A stretch of DNA of 64,000 nt from Tilletia caries (Eukaryota; Basidiomycota; Exobasidiomycetes; Tilletiales; Tilletiaceae): NCBI GenBank assembly GCA_032718865.1, contig JALUTQ010000045.1, forward strand, positions 1,426,001-1,490,000, written 5' to 3'. A program made the position numbers and the translations under genes. The notes under the pieces are model-generated. The model was not told where the DNA came from, made no database searches, and was given only the letters and a program-made list of their open reading frames with translations. Position 1 is the first letter of the stretch. Each line of letters begins with the position of its first letter. Below, piece after piece: positions 33,583-46,790 of the stretch.

Positions 33583-35871
33583 ATGTCCGGAGAAGCAACT
33601 GTCCCGACGTCGAGGCCGACGAGCGCGATCTTTGCCTGTCTCCGCTCGCTGACGATCCCACTCTGCCTCCGACCCGGCTTTGACGCGTTGGAATTCGAAG
33701 AAGGCGGAGCTGACGATGAGGCGACGCGGTCCTGGATTCGTTCGACGGTTCCAGCCACTTTGACGCAGTTGCGAGAATTGCTCGACCAGCAGGCGGGCGA
33801 GTCCTCCTCCTCCTCCTCCTCTTCTTCTTCTGATGATGGGATCGAGGAGAAGAGCGCGATCGTTGCGTGCGTTGCTCGATTTTGGACGCCTGGATTGCGA
33901 TGTTTCGACGAGGAAGGGGAAGGTGAAGGCGAGGGCGAGCCTCAGTCGGTGTTGAGGTCGGATGAGGACGTCGAAGCTCGGGCTGGGCTCGACTCATGGA
34001 CGACGGCGGACAACATTGCTCAGGCTCGAGGTGAGTTACCCCCTTCTTCTTATGTTTGACGTTATGACCTTGCCACTCCTGTGTCTTGCTCACTCTCCGT
34101 TTCTTCCTTTCTTTACAGCCGTGCTGGACAACCCCTTCCTGAACCGGAATGGAGACAGCTTAAAGATTGCTTTATACCTGCTCCAACATTACATCCGGCC
34201 CCTGTTCTCCCTCGCGACCTCCACGAATCCCCAGTTGGACCCAGACACAGGCCGAGCAAGACGGGCGGATCCCCTCCTGACCTCCGTCCCCGCCACCTCA
34301 GGCACGAGCGAGGTCGACGCCGCGCTGTGGAGGGGACGGGCCGGGCACGCCGGTTCCAACGATGGGCTTGAGCTTCTCGGTTGCCCACTCGAGTTTGAGT
34401 CCGATGAGAGGCAGGATTGTATGCGAAGGAGGAACGCCGCGCTCGGTTGCTGGAACGTCCTTGGGTGGTGTCTGATCCAGCTCGGTACTCGACGGCAGCA
34501 GCGCGGGTCTGCACCCAGCTCCACCTCAGGCCCAGGAATAGACTTAAGTCCTTCAGCGACAGGAACAGCATCGTCAAAAGCCAGTACAGCATGGGAACAA
34601 CACTGGCACCTCGTCCTCCCCCCACTCCTCACCCTCCTCGAAGACTCAGACCCACACTTCCGCCTACTCGGCACCCGTCTCCTCCTCACAGCCGTCCTAG
34701 ACCCACGCAGTCGAGATGGGGAAGGTGTCCCGCCCTCGCTCCTGATCAGGACCAACGTCGTCCCGCTCCTGATGGGCGCCCTCGAGACGAGTTTCACGTT
34801 TATTACGAGCGGGAGGGGACATGTGCTCCTCGATGCGGCACTTGGGGCGGCGAGGAAGATCGTGTTGCTCACTACGGCGCCTATTCAGCGTTCGTCCTTG
34901 CTATCGACGGCAGGGATGCAGGGGGACGGGGAAGAGGCCAAAGCGAAAGAAAAGAAGGCGCAGGGACACGGACAAGGGTGGATCGAAGAGGATGGCGGTA
35001 GGGCACGCGCGGAGGAGCTCAGTGCGCTCCTGATGGATGGCATCTTCAAGATCTGGTCTTTCCCCGTTCGGTCCGCCTCAGCAGCCAGTCCCGGCACAAA
35101 ACCGAGCCAGCGACACGAGCTGATCCGAGTCACCTTTCGATGGCTTGGCCTCATCGTTCTCGACCCCAATTCCAACATCGATGAGGGTGGCGACGGCGGC
35201 ACGACCCAAGCACTCACCCTCGCCAGCGCCCGCTTCCTCGGTGTCGTCTGTGAATTCGTAGGCAGCTGGATCGAGAGGGAGTGGGCGGGCTCCTGGGCGC
35301 TGTACGCTCCTTCGCCCCAGACGAAAGTTGTCTCCGTCGAGATCGCGGATGACTTGGGGTTGGACGAGGAACGGCAGGAGGGCGCGGCGTCGCTCTTGAG
35401 GTCTGCGGAGGCTGTCTTTGCCGGCACGATTGCGCTGCTGCGTGCCTGTGCAAGTGCGAGTGCAAGCGGTGGCATTGGCGCGGCACGACGAGGGGAGCGT
35501 TCTGGATCGAAAGGGGGAGTCGAGCTGGATATTCCGCCGGGCATCGCGACATGGGGTGGGCGAGTCTTGCTAGCCACCGCGAGGATATGGACGCTTCTCC
35601 ACGACGCCGGCTTGATTCAGGAAGTAAGAAGGAAAAGGGAAGGCCCGATTGCGAGGGAGGCGGCAGAGGTGCGAAGGGTGCTGAAAATGGTCTGGACAGT
35701 GTATGAAGAGGTGGAGCCGGGGGTTGTTGGGCAGGTGAGTTCACGGAAGGTCCTCCCCTGCCAAACGCCTTGATTCGCTTTACTGACGTGCAGCCATCGC
35801 GTGTTCCCTGCCAGCATCGCGCCCGCCTGCTCAAGTTGGACGCGGACGTGTTCAAAGATCTCTGTCAATAG
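33583..35871 (+). CDS. TTI2: TTI2-like protein (Tel2-Tti1-Tti2 complex)
   Basis: Exons 33583..34030, 34119..35734 and 35794..35871 give 713 aa. An alpha-solenoid-type protein. The block HWHLVLPPLLTLLEDSDPHFRLLGTRLLLTAVLD is the Tti2-family signature region, preceded by FLNRNGDSLKIALYLLQHYIRPLFSL and followed by NVVPLLMGALETSFTFITS and HELIRVTFRWLGLIVLDP. Tti2 works with Tel2 and Tti1 as an Hsp90 co-chaperone for PIKK kinases (TOR, ATM/ATR relatives). The N-terminal third has an acidic/Ser linker (poly-Ser, GEGEGEGEP). Convergent with RFC5, 139 bp apart. Family recognised from the helical repeat pattern, so moderate confidence. Confidence 0.65.
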
Positions 35872-36010
35872 AATGACCCAATAGTTAAGAGAAGGCGAAA
35901 GTTGCATCGATGCGTGATACGTGATGATTGCTGCGATAGTATAGAAAAGAGAGCCTGTTGATACAAGGGAGTTTGGCAGATCGGATGCCAGGCCAGGTGA
36001 GGTCAAATGT

Positions 36011-37538
36011 TCACTCCCAGTCGATGCTCATCATGTTTGACTTGATGATGTGCATCGCTTGGGCGACGAATGCCTCGAGGTGGAAAATTGCCTTGCTGCC
36101 CGTCCGACATCGAACGTCCTTACCAAGGCGCGAACGTAAACGAAAAGAGAAAGGCGATGAGCAAAACATGGGACTGGGATCCAAGAATGCGAAACACACG
36201 GAAGAACTCACGAACAGCGCTGCTTTCTCGACCAAGCTGGCCCGAATGGCATCATCGACTCTTACAACGAGCCGTTCGAGGATCGTCTTGAGGATCAGAC
36301 TGGGCGGGATGCAGTGCACGAGCAACTCGTAGAGCATGCCGCGGACGATGAGGAGCTGTTCGGGTGTTTGGGCCTTTATGATGGCCTCGGCTGTTGCGTG
36401 GGCGTAGGTCTCCCAGTCTGGGGCGGCGATGGCGATATCACCGGAGAGCTCCTTGGTTCTGGAAGAAGAGTTAGGTTGGCATGGAAATAAGTCAGATAAG
36501 TAGAAACCCAGAGAAAGAGAGCCACAGGAAAAAAACTCACGAAGACGACTGCATCCTCAACGCCTCAAGCACAAGCAAAGCCTTCCTCATATTCCCCTTC
36601 GAGTCCGCATAAATCTTCTCCACAACCCCATCACTCAGCCCAAACTTCTCCCGTCCCGCAACGGACTTGAGGACGGTGCGCATCTCGGTCAGGTTGGGTG
36701 CCCCGACGCGCATGAGGAGACAGCGGGATCGGATGGGCGCGATGATTTTCGAGGTCGAGGTTGCGCAGAGGATCAGGCGGAGGTTGGACATGTATTTTTC
36801 CATGGTGCGGCGGAGGGCGGATTGGGCGTCGCGGGAGAGGGAGTCGGCTTCGTTGATGACGACCGCTGAGGTAAAAACAAGAATAGGAGGGCAAGGTGAA
36901 GGACGCAAGAATTTGGGGTGTGTGTCAGCCTCAAGTAAGGATTACCACCGAGTCGAAGTGGGATCATTGGGGTAAACATACCTTTGAATCTGTGTCGTGC
37001 GCCCATGTCGACTGTTTGCGTCTGGGCGATCTCCTTGAGGATGTCCTGGATGACGAGGCGGTCATAGTTTCCCGCGTCACTGTTCAAAAGCAGAGACGTG
37101 TCAGTCCACAGCCATCACTCACAGCCAGCTCAACACACGCGCGCGCGGCACTAGACTGACCTTGGTGTGAGCTCGAGATGATAGTTGCTGCTGACAATGT
37201 TGACGTCGACCTTTCTTCTCGAGGGTGTGAGGAAGACGCGCTGATCGACCTTGAGCTATTTGACAAAAGGGAGGCACAAAAAAAAGAAGCGTTAAGAGCT
37301 CCCCCCACCAAGCCAAGGAGCGGGGAAGGGCGCAGGCACTCACCTTGGTCACACCGGGCCCGAAGAGTTCCCTGAGCAGACACATGACCCTCGTCTTCTT
37401 TCCTGCGCCGGAGGGACCGTAGAAGAGCATGTGTGGGAGGTCTTCGTGTGCGGCGAGGGACTGGAGCCGTTTGTTGAGGCCGTCGTGATAGTCGAGCTCG
37501 TCGAGGCTCTTCGGCCGGTACTTGTCTACGAACAGCAT
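36011..37538 (-). CDS. RFC5: Replication factor C subunit 5 (human RFC3)
   Basis: Six exons: 37538..37344, 37255..37161, 37079..36982, 36865..36541, 36458..36212 and 36118..36011 (355 aa, against 354 in yeast). Clamp-loader AAA+ subunit that helps load PCNA. MLFVDKYRPKSLDELDYH at the N-terminus; degenerate Walker A GPSGAGKKTR (41-50) as in this subunit; LKVDQRVFLTPSRRKVDVNIVSSNYHLELTPSD; Walker-B-like region INEADSLSRDAQSALRRTMEKY; and the SRC motif in IRSRCLLMRV that supplies the arginine finger. The C-terminal collar ends in IFHLEAFVAQAM. The exon 6 acceptor is TAAG rather than a pyrimidine-CAG. Confidence 0.96.
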
Positions 37539-37839
37539 GGCGGAGGAGAGAGCGGTGTGTGTGTATGTGAGTGCTGGAGGTGGAAGATGAGGAGGAACAG
37601 GATGTTGTTGTTGTGGTTGTGGTTGAGAAGCGCGTCGCTGTGAGTGAGCGAGGCCAGACGCGCTCCCTTTTTGCTTGCTGATGAGCGACGCGACGCGACG
37701 CGTTCCAGGAAGATCAACACCAAAACACGTGGCATCACCTTCTCCCACTTTTTTTCCCTCTCCCGCTCTCCCAGTGGTCATGCACATGCTTCCCCATCGA
37801 CACCCGAAATCCACAAGGAAATCCATATCCTTAACAATA
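37539..37839. other. Divergent promoter, RFC5 / RKM4
   Basis: About 300 bp with GTTGTG/ACAACA-type repeats near 37602-37622. No element assigned. Confidence 0.4.
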
Positions 37840-39723
37840 ATGAGCTCGTCCAATGCAGACCCGACAGCGGCCGCCTTCCTGGCCTGGTCCGCCTCCCACA
37901 ACTGCGTCCTCTCCCCCGCCTGCCAGCTCACCACATTCCATGAAGAAGGCATGGGCCGCGGCCTCATCGCCCTCCAAGACATCCCCGAGGACGAACTCCT
38001 CTTCTCCGTCCCGCGCTCTCTCCTCCTCAATCTGCACACCAGCTCGCTCGGGCGGTGGTGTCAGGCCAACGAGTCTCAACTTGAAGAGAAGAAGTGGGAT
38101 GAGGTCAGGGTGGCCGGGTGGGCGCCGCTTATTCTGTCCATGATGTGGGAGGCGTGGAGGTGCTCGGAGCAAGGAGCACAGCGGTGGGCCGAGGTCAAGA
38201 AGGGCTTGAACAGACCTGCTGGGATGGCGGAGGGCGAAGAGGAGCAGGTCCGGTGGGGCCCGTATTTCGACATCATGCCGACGGAGTTCGACTCGCCGAT
38301 GATGTGGGAAGCGCACGAACTCAAGGAGCTCGAGGGGACTGACGTTCTCGGTGCGTTCTCTCTACCAACCTCAGGCTCTCTTGAATGAGCCCACCTGATC
38401 TTACTCTTCATTCTCTCTCGAAACTCTGTCGCGTAGACCGAGTCGGACGCGCAGAAGCAGACGAGTCGTACACCTCCCTCATCCGACCTTACATCGTCTC
38501 CCAGCCCACCATCTTCCTCGGCCTCTCATCACCCGCAGCCCAGACGCTGATCGACGCTGAGATCGAGAAGTACTACTCGCTCGCCCAGTTTCATTTGATG
38601 GGCAGCCGGGTCCTCAGTCGGTCGTTTCACGTGAAGGACGGGAACAAGGCCAAGGCTGTCAAGGAGGGCGGGCGCGAGGGCGATGATGAAGAGGAGGATA
38701 GTGATGACGAGGACGAAGACGAGCCTGTGAGCGTTACTCTCCCTAATGATCACGCTTGCCCCTCTGAACCGGTTTCCACATCCCCCACAGGAAGACACAG
38801 CAGACATCTCCATGGTGCCCATGGCCGACATGCTCAACGCCCGCCACGCCTCCGACAACGCCCGCCTCTTCTCCCACCCAACGCACCTCGAGATGCGCTC
38901 GACAGCACCCATAGCCCAGGGCGCCCAGATCTTCAACACCTTCGGCAACCCGCCCAACGGGGACTTGCTCCGTCGGTACGGCCACGTCGATGAGCCGAAT
39001 GGGGCGGACGCGGTCGATCTGGAGGCGGCGCTTGTGGGGAAGGCCGTTTGTGAGATTGTGGGGGGTGAGGCGAGGGAGATGGAGGAGCGGGTGGCGTGGT
39101 TGTGCGGCGATTCGGAAGAGGCGCTTTTGGACGATGCCTTCCCTTTAACGTACCTGCCCAATTTCCCGCCTTCCTCGGAACCACCATACAGCACGCACCC
39201 GCCACACGCCACCCCTTCCCCTCAAGATCTCCTCGCCACACTGGAGGAAGCGCTGGACGAAGTTGGATCGTTGCCGGAGGAACTGATACAGTGCGCACGC
39301 GTGCTGTGTCTCAGCAAGGACGAGTTCGACACGCACGTTCGTGCGAGGGGGAAGTTACCCGGTCCGAAACTGAAGGCCGTCGTCCCGCGACCGGACCTCA
39401 GCAGCAGTGGCAGCGGCAGTGGCATCACCGAGCTGAAGATCAGCGACGTCCTCGCGCGCGCACTTCATATCCGTCTGCGCGCGTACCCGACCACGCTGGA
39501 GCAGGACGAGGAGAGCTTGGGATCGATGATGATGGATTATGGGAGTGCGGCGCAGAGAAGGGGTCGGGCGGCTTTGGTGGTGAGGATGGGGGAGAAGAGG
39601 GTGCTGTGGGACCATGTGAGGGCTTTTGAGGCTGTGAGTGTGTTGGTGGGGGAGAGGAAGAGGGGGAAGAGGGAGGAGGATGGGGCTGGAGGGGAGAGTG
39701 TTAGTAAGAAGGTCAGGCAATGA
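37840..39723 (+). CDS. RKM4: SET-domain lysine methyltransferase, RKM4/SETD6 type
   Basis: Exons 37840..38350, 38437..38726 and 38791..39723 give 577 aa. N-terminal SET half: GMGRGLIALQDIPEDELLFSVPRSLLL; an alpha-helical insertion characteristic of the SETD6/RuBisCO-methyltransferase group (LEGTDVLDRVGRAEADESY); then the catalytic SMVPMADMLNARHASDNARLF with the pseudoknot residues, and IFNTFGNPPNGDLLRRYGHVDEPNGADAVDL. A C-terminal Rubisco-LSMT-type substrate-binding region follows. Yeast Rkm4 monomethylates ribosomal protein Rpl42; human SETD6 acts on RelA. An acidic insertion (EEEDSDDEDEDEP) sits just before the catalytic exon. The target is inferred by family. Confidence 0.88.
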
Positions 39724-39854
39724 GTATGACGCGTGAGATTTCCTGGACTGCGTCGTGTGCGGAGAGTAGTTCCGGAGAAGAGTCAGCGCTGTGAGAGCAA
39801 AGCCAATGTAACGTCTGAACGCGTCGATGTGTTATCACGAGGTTGATATGCATT

Positions 39855-40488
39855 TCACCGCTTGGGCTTCCCTTGCGCCTCCTCCTCCTTTTCGCTCGCC
39901 CTCCTCGCCTGTTCCCTCTGGACCTCCTCAATCACATACCCCGGCAGATGCACATCCCTAACGCCAACGTCCCCAAAGACCTGCTCGACCATGCGTTCCC
40001 CCCTCCGCAGCAGATGTTCGATGGCGGAGAAGTCGCGACGGCCGACGGCGCCGCCTTGGGAGGGGTGCTTGAAGGCGTGTCGGAGGTAGAGCAGGAAGTG
40101 ATATTGTGTATCCTGGGTGAAGTATATCAATCGGAGTAATGGTCAGGCGTCTTTACACACGAATTGGCACACAGAGTTAAAGTTGGGGAACACTCACTTC
40201 TGGTTTGGTCCGGATGAGACGGTAGGCTTTCCTGTAGAGGGCGAAGACGTTCCGTTGGAGTTGGCTGTATGGTCTCTTTGGTTTTGGATGTCCCTGTTCT
40301 TCTGCTTGTTCGCGTGCTGGAGCTGGGGCTGGGGCTGGGGCTGGTGTTGGTGTAGGTGTCGGTTGTTCGGCGGACGAGGTCGAGGCGAGTCGGGGGTGTA
40401 CGTTGAGAAAGCGCGGCCCGGATATGAGGGTGGAGAAGCGCGGGAGGAAAGATGAAGAGGAGAGCCGCATGGTTGATGTTGAAGTCAT
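39855..40488 (-). CDS. SDH6: LYR-motif succinate dehydrogenase assembly factor 1-like (SDHAF1/Sdh6)
   Basis: Exons 40488..40198 and 40112..39855 give 182 aa. The core LQRNVFALYRKAYRLIRTKPE has the LYR tripeptide; after the junction come LRHAFKHPSQGGAVGRRDFSAIEHLLRRGERMVEQVF and GVRDVHLP, the SDHAF1 order. SDHAF1 proteins hold the iron-sulfur subunit Sdh2 during cluster insertion in the mitochondrial matrix. The first 45 residues (Ser/Arg-rich, no acids, RFLNVHPRLAS) look like a mitochondrial presequence. A Pro/Ala/Thr spacer follows. A second in-frame ATG at 40470 is possible. Divergent from UPF0598. Confidence 0.85.
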
Positions 40489-40714
40489 CGTTGGGAATCG
40501 ACCGGACTGTGATGTGGCCGTTAGGCGAAGGTCAGCAAGAAATTAGCCAAGGCGAGCGAGGTGGGGGATGCTCGGAGCCTTTCTTATGTAACCGGATGAT
40601 TCCGGAGTGTCAGCATCGCTCCTCCCCCGGACGCTCCCGATCACCTTCCCTCGAGCAAAATCATATCGCCCCAGGGCTGGACCTCGTTGCCGACCCAGAC
40701 AGAGCAGAATCAGG

Positions 40715-41878
40715 ATGAGTGTCCATACTTCTCTGAGCGCCCTTCGTCCTGCAAGTGTGCACCTTCGCCCATCATGGATTCGGTCCGGTTGCTCGGCTCT
40801 TGAAGGACGTCCATCAGCTCGTTGCCACTTCTTTTCATCATCATCTGCAAGACTTTCCACCACGAGCGAGGGGAAGAAGGCCAAAGCTGGTGGTAGTCCG
40901 GCTGGGGCGTCCCTCTTGCGAAGCTACTTCTACCACGGTGAGTCCGATTCTGTCTCGCTCCGATGTCTGCGGGTTGCATATTAATTCATTCAGTATGTAA
41001 ATTCTTGTTCGTTCATGATTCTTAACAGTCGATGTACATGGTCAGCTCTTTCTGAACGAGACAGAGCCGAAGAATCTGACCTCGTGTGAGTGTGTTCTCT
41101 CTTTCATCCTCTCGGTGGGAAGATAACCAGATCTCACCCTCTCTTTCCTCCCTCCAGGCTTCAAGTCAATACCCTTCCTCGACTTCTTCTACCAGCGACT
41201 CGGACCCAACCCAGCAACACTATCGCCGCCGGCCTCCTCCCCAACATCATCGACAAATAGCAAGGCAAGCGCAGTCCAAGCTAGAAGAAGGGAGTTCGAG
41301 AACGAAGCGCTGCGAAGTGGATACCCCTGGTTGAGCCCTTGTGGACCGGAGATGAACTTCGTCAAGGCGGAAGCCAGTCCGGTCGTCTTTCGAGAATTAG
41401 ATGATGAGGGTGAGTGAATGGGTAATGGGTCTCTATCCTCGTTTCAGCTTTGTGTGTGCTCATGGACTATCTGTGAGGGTACAGGATATCTGCATTGGGC
41501 GGGATCGTTCAAGATGCGCTTCCAGCCTGACAAGATGGTCGTGGATGTGTAAGTTCACATCACGAACGGTGGACAACTAGTGGTTCCAACTGGCTGACAG
41601 ATTTGCGACCTTGACGCAGAGAGACTGGCTACCTCTACCACCCTTCTCCCTCGCTCTCGCCCTCTGCATCCTCAACACCAGCATACGGCGAGTACTCCTT
41701 ACTATCGTCGTCCCTGGTATTGACCCACCTATCCTCGTCACTCGAATACAACGACGAGGGGAACGGGAGCGACGCGGAGCCTGCTGGGAGCGTGGAGTGG
41801 CAGGGCAAGAGATGCATGTTGGGGGTGAAGCCGCGGGGCGAGCCTTCGGTTTGTGTATCAGAAGCCAGTGTGAAATGA
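40715..41878 (+). CDS. UPF0598/DUF4505 mitochondrial protein (C8orf82-like)
   Basis: Exons 40715..40937, 41029..41085, 41158..41409, 41485..41548 and 41620..41878 give 284 aa. Family motifs after splicing: SYFYHVDVHGQLFLNETEPKN, TSCFKSIPFLDFFYQRL, SGYPWLSPCGPEMNFV, then VVFREL, LHWAGSFKMRFQPDKMVVD and ETGYLYHP. The N-terminus is Arg/Ser-rich (SALRPASVHLRPSWIRS, RCHFFSSSSARLS), consistent with mitochondrial import. Function is unknown in the family. A Ser/Thr/Pro insertion (about residues 110-145) splits the conserved domain. It shares a 226-bp promoter with the SDHAF1-like gene. Confidence 0.85.
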
Positions 41879-42156
41879 TGATCGTACATATACAGGTCGT
41901 CTAATTTTTGTGTGAGGGTCAGTGGCCAGTGCGCGCGAATCTCTGAAACGCAGGGTTTGGATTCATTGCTGAGACTGGAGAACAACACGGGCGCGTCTGG
42001 GTTGTCGCCTGCCTGTTCGCCCCACCCACCTAGACCTGTCTGCTGCGCGCGCTCGCGTTCCTCCTTGCCCTTCCTCCCATCGCAGCAAACCCCCCGCCCG
42101 CGGATCTTGCGTTGCCTTTTCCGCCCCGCCCCGGTCTGTCCGTCCTAAAGGAAGGA

Positions 42157-44028
42157 ATGCCCAAGTCATCCTCTGCCTCCGCCTCAGCGTCAGGCTCGCG
42201 CGCGCACTCGTCCACAAGGACTCCCGTCGTTCTGGGTTCTTCGCTGGGCAAGGGCAAGGGCAGCAAGGCCTCCTCGCACCACCTCTCCATCGCATGTGAG
42301 TGCTTTCGCTTTCCTCTCCCTCTTATTCTCTCTCACCCCCAATCTGAACAGGTTCTCTTGCGCTTCGGCTGCTCTGTAGACCAGTTCAAGCCAGAGTCCA
42401 TCACGCCCTCCTGTCCCGGCGTACTCTCCTCTAAACGGCCGCCTACCTCTACATCCTCCGACTGGACCCTCGAATTCGCAAACCCAGCATACCTTCCCCC
42501 AACCTCTCCCTTCCACAAGGACCTCCCCGACCCAACTCCAACCTCAAGCTCGACAAACGAAGCATACGGCTTCCTCGGCTCCTCCTCCTCCTCCTCACGA
42601 GACGTCGAATGCGTGCTCATCTGGGACAGGGAGAGACGCGCGTATGTTCTCGAGCGCTTGGGCGGGAGTTTGCATTTCAAACTTGAGCGCGGGTTTAATT
42701 CCGGCAGGTTGAGTAAGGGTGCTAGGGGGGTGTTGGAGCGGGCTGCACCTGCACCCGTTCCTGCACGGGAGCGGGAGAGGGAGCACAGAAGGAGTAAGAG
42801 TGGGAGTGGGAGAGGGAGACGGAAGGAGGTCGAACTAGAGGAAGTTGGGGAGGAGGAAGAGGAGGGCGAGGAGGAGAAGGCGAGGAGGAGGGCGAGGAGG
42901 AAGAAGAAGGAAGCTGCTGCTGCGGCGGCGGCGGCGGCGGCTGCAGCAGAGATAGCAGCTGAGATCGAGGACCAGATGGAAGTCGATGGCGGGGCGCACG
43001 AGGAAGAGGAGCAGCAGCAACAACAGCAAGTAGCAGACCCGAACTCCCACTCGCAAGATCAAGATCAAGACCAAGATCAGGATCAAGACGACGCAGACGC
43101 AGATGCAGATGCAGATGCAGATGGAGACTTGGACGACTTCGAAGCTCAAATCCGCGCAGGGCTGGAAGAGATCGGCTCCGCAAGCTCTCGCTCTGATGAG
43201 GAAGAACAGCAGCATGAGACCGTGCTTACCCCTGCGGACCATCAACCCAGCGTCGCCCCGTCTCCCGCGACAGCAACCGCCGCTCCATCTCCCGCTCCTG
43301 CCCCTACCAAAACGGGACAGCAGCGCTCAAACGACCGGACCCGCTCCTCTTTACTGCCCCCTTCGACATCGACGCCGGCCTCAGGTTTGACACCCGCCAT
43401 GGGAGGAGTAGCTCTACTGGACGGCTCCTCACCCGCCTCCATGTCCTCTTCCACCTCAGGCACCCCAAGTCCGATGATCACCTACCCTGCCTCTGTCCCG
43501 ATTCCTCCTTCGTCTGGGAGTACGACTGCGACGAATCGGCTCGGGGTGTCGGAGTCGACGTTGACGTCTTCGACGGGTCGGGCGGCTCGGGGCACGAGTA
43601 CGGGCCGAGCGGGAGCGGGAGCGGGGGCGGTGGGAACGGGTTGGCAGCCCCCCGCTGCGGTGGTTGTAGCAGCGACGTACGACGATTCCGACTCGGAAGA
43701 AGACGACTCTGAGGAATCCGACTCCGAGGAGGAGGACGACGACGACGACGACGACGAAGACGGGGAGGAAGGGGAAGAGGAGGACGAAGGTGGCTTAGAC
43801 CTCGACGATTTCGCTGCTGAGCTCGATCAGGACTTGATGGAGGATACGACGATGAACCCGCGTCGGGTCACCGGGTCTGCGTCCGCGTCGACTTCGAATC
43901 AGCCGGAGGGCAGGGGTCGCACGGCGTCTTCTTCGGGAGGTGGGGCGGGGAAGGGGAAAGGAGGACGGGTCGTGGCGCTTTCGAAGGCGGAGCGGGTCGA
44001 GGAGGACGCTATGGATGATAGCGATTAG
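42157..44028 (+). CDS. EAF-type RNA polymerase II elongation factor
   Basis: Exons 42157..42295 and 42380..44028 give 595 aa; the first in-frame ATG was chosen. The N-terminal EAF domain reads HHLSIAYQFKPESITPSCPGVLSS, a strand DWTLEFAN, then YGFLGSS..DVECVLIWDRERRAYVLERLGGSLHFKLER. EAF proteins partner ELL to stimulate Pol II elongation. The rest is disordered: Arg/Lys/Glu helix, poly-Ala, poly-Gln, an alternating Asp-Gln run and an extremely acidic Ser/Asp/Glu block (DSDSEEDDSEESDSEEEDDD) typical of EAF transactivation regions. The acceptor at 42379 was preferred over one at 42351 because only it gives the family motif. Confidence 0.82.
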   Translation: MPKSSSASASASGSRAHSSTRTPVVLGSSLGKGKGSKASSHHLSIACECFRFPLPLILSHPQSEQVLLRFGCSVDQFKPESITPSCPGVLSSKRPPTSTSSDWTLEFANPAYLPPTSPFHKDLPDPTPTSSSTNEAYGFLGSSSSSSRDVECVLIWDRERRAYVLERLGGSLHFKLERGFNSGRLSKGARGVLERAAPAPVPAREREREHRRSKSGSGRGRRKEVELEEVGEEEEEGEEEKARRRARRKKKEAAAAAAAAAAAAEIAAEIEDQMEVDGGAHEEEEQQQQQQVADPNSHSQDQDQDQDQDQDDADADADADADGDLDDFEAQIRAGLEEIGSASSRSDEEEQQHETVLTPADHQPSVAPSPATATAAPSPAPAPTKTGQQRSNDRTRSSLLPPSTSTPASGLTPAMGGVALLDGSSPASMSSSTSGTPSPMITYPASVPIPPSSGSTTATNRLGVSESTLTSSTGRAARGTSTGRAGAGAGAVGTGWQPPAAVVVAATYDDSDSEEDDSEESDSEEEDDDDDDDEDGEEGEEEDEGGLDLDDFAAELDQDLMEDTTMNPRRVTGSASASTSNQPEGRGRTASSSGGGAGKGKGGRVVALSKAERVEEDAMDDSD

Positions 44029-44420
44029 AACGACGAGTCCTTCCTGCTTCGGCCGGGGGCTCTTTCCCCTCTCTCTATCTGCATACATTCTCCGGGGAGT
44101 TCCGTTCGTCCCCTTCCTTCTACTTCTCTCCCTCATCCTTATCCATCGGGAACCATGCATATCAAAAACATGTAGAAATGCCCAAGACAATATACACATA
44201 CCTCCTTCATCAGTCCATGCACAGAGGCCGGAGCGAGAGAGTCTTGGTCGTTGGAACGTCTGAATTTTGATTTAGATGTTTTCGGAGAAAGAGAGGGATG
44301 GGGAAAGGGGAACAAAGGACTTTTAATGATGGACTTTTGTTTGGCGGGGATAGGAGGGATGTGGGTGGGTGGTGGGGGGGAAGTCCCCCGGGTGGTTTTC
44401 TCTAAAGCAGGTGAAAAGTT
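44029..44420. other. Convergent intergenic, EAF / ATP2
   Basis: 392 bp of 3' flanks; a G-rich run near 44340-44400. Nothing else seen. Confidence 0.4.
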
Positions 44421-46426
<2,006 letters not shown>

Positions 46427-46790
46427 GACGGGGGCGAGAGAGCGAGAGAGCGGGAGAGAGAATAGGGAAGGGAAAGAGAAGGTCCTGTGCTGTGCTGTCT
46501 GGCGGGAGCGGCGAGGACGACGACGAGGGCGAGGACAGGGACGAGGACGGACGGAGGTGAGCGCCAGGCGAAGAGAGGAAGGGTGCGCCCCCAACGCAGA
46601 ACCGGAAGCCAGCGGGTGACCCAGTAACCCTCAGATCAGTCTCACAGCGGGTCTCATCATCACGTGCGCTCAATGAAGCATCACCTCCTCGGAGCCTTTT
46701 GGCCAACTCGCTGATCGCCGCGCTCGTCTCGACTCTCGCTGCTGGGGATGGGGATGATGAGCTCGGGATCAGGAGCGCATTTACATATTC

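Noticed and set aside
42296..42351. Alternative EAF intron ending at 42351
   Set aside because: With the same donor it shifts frame; using 42379 restores the EAF motif SIAYQFKPESI.
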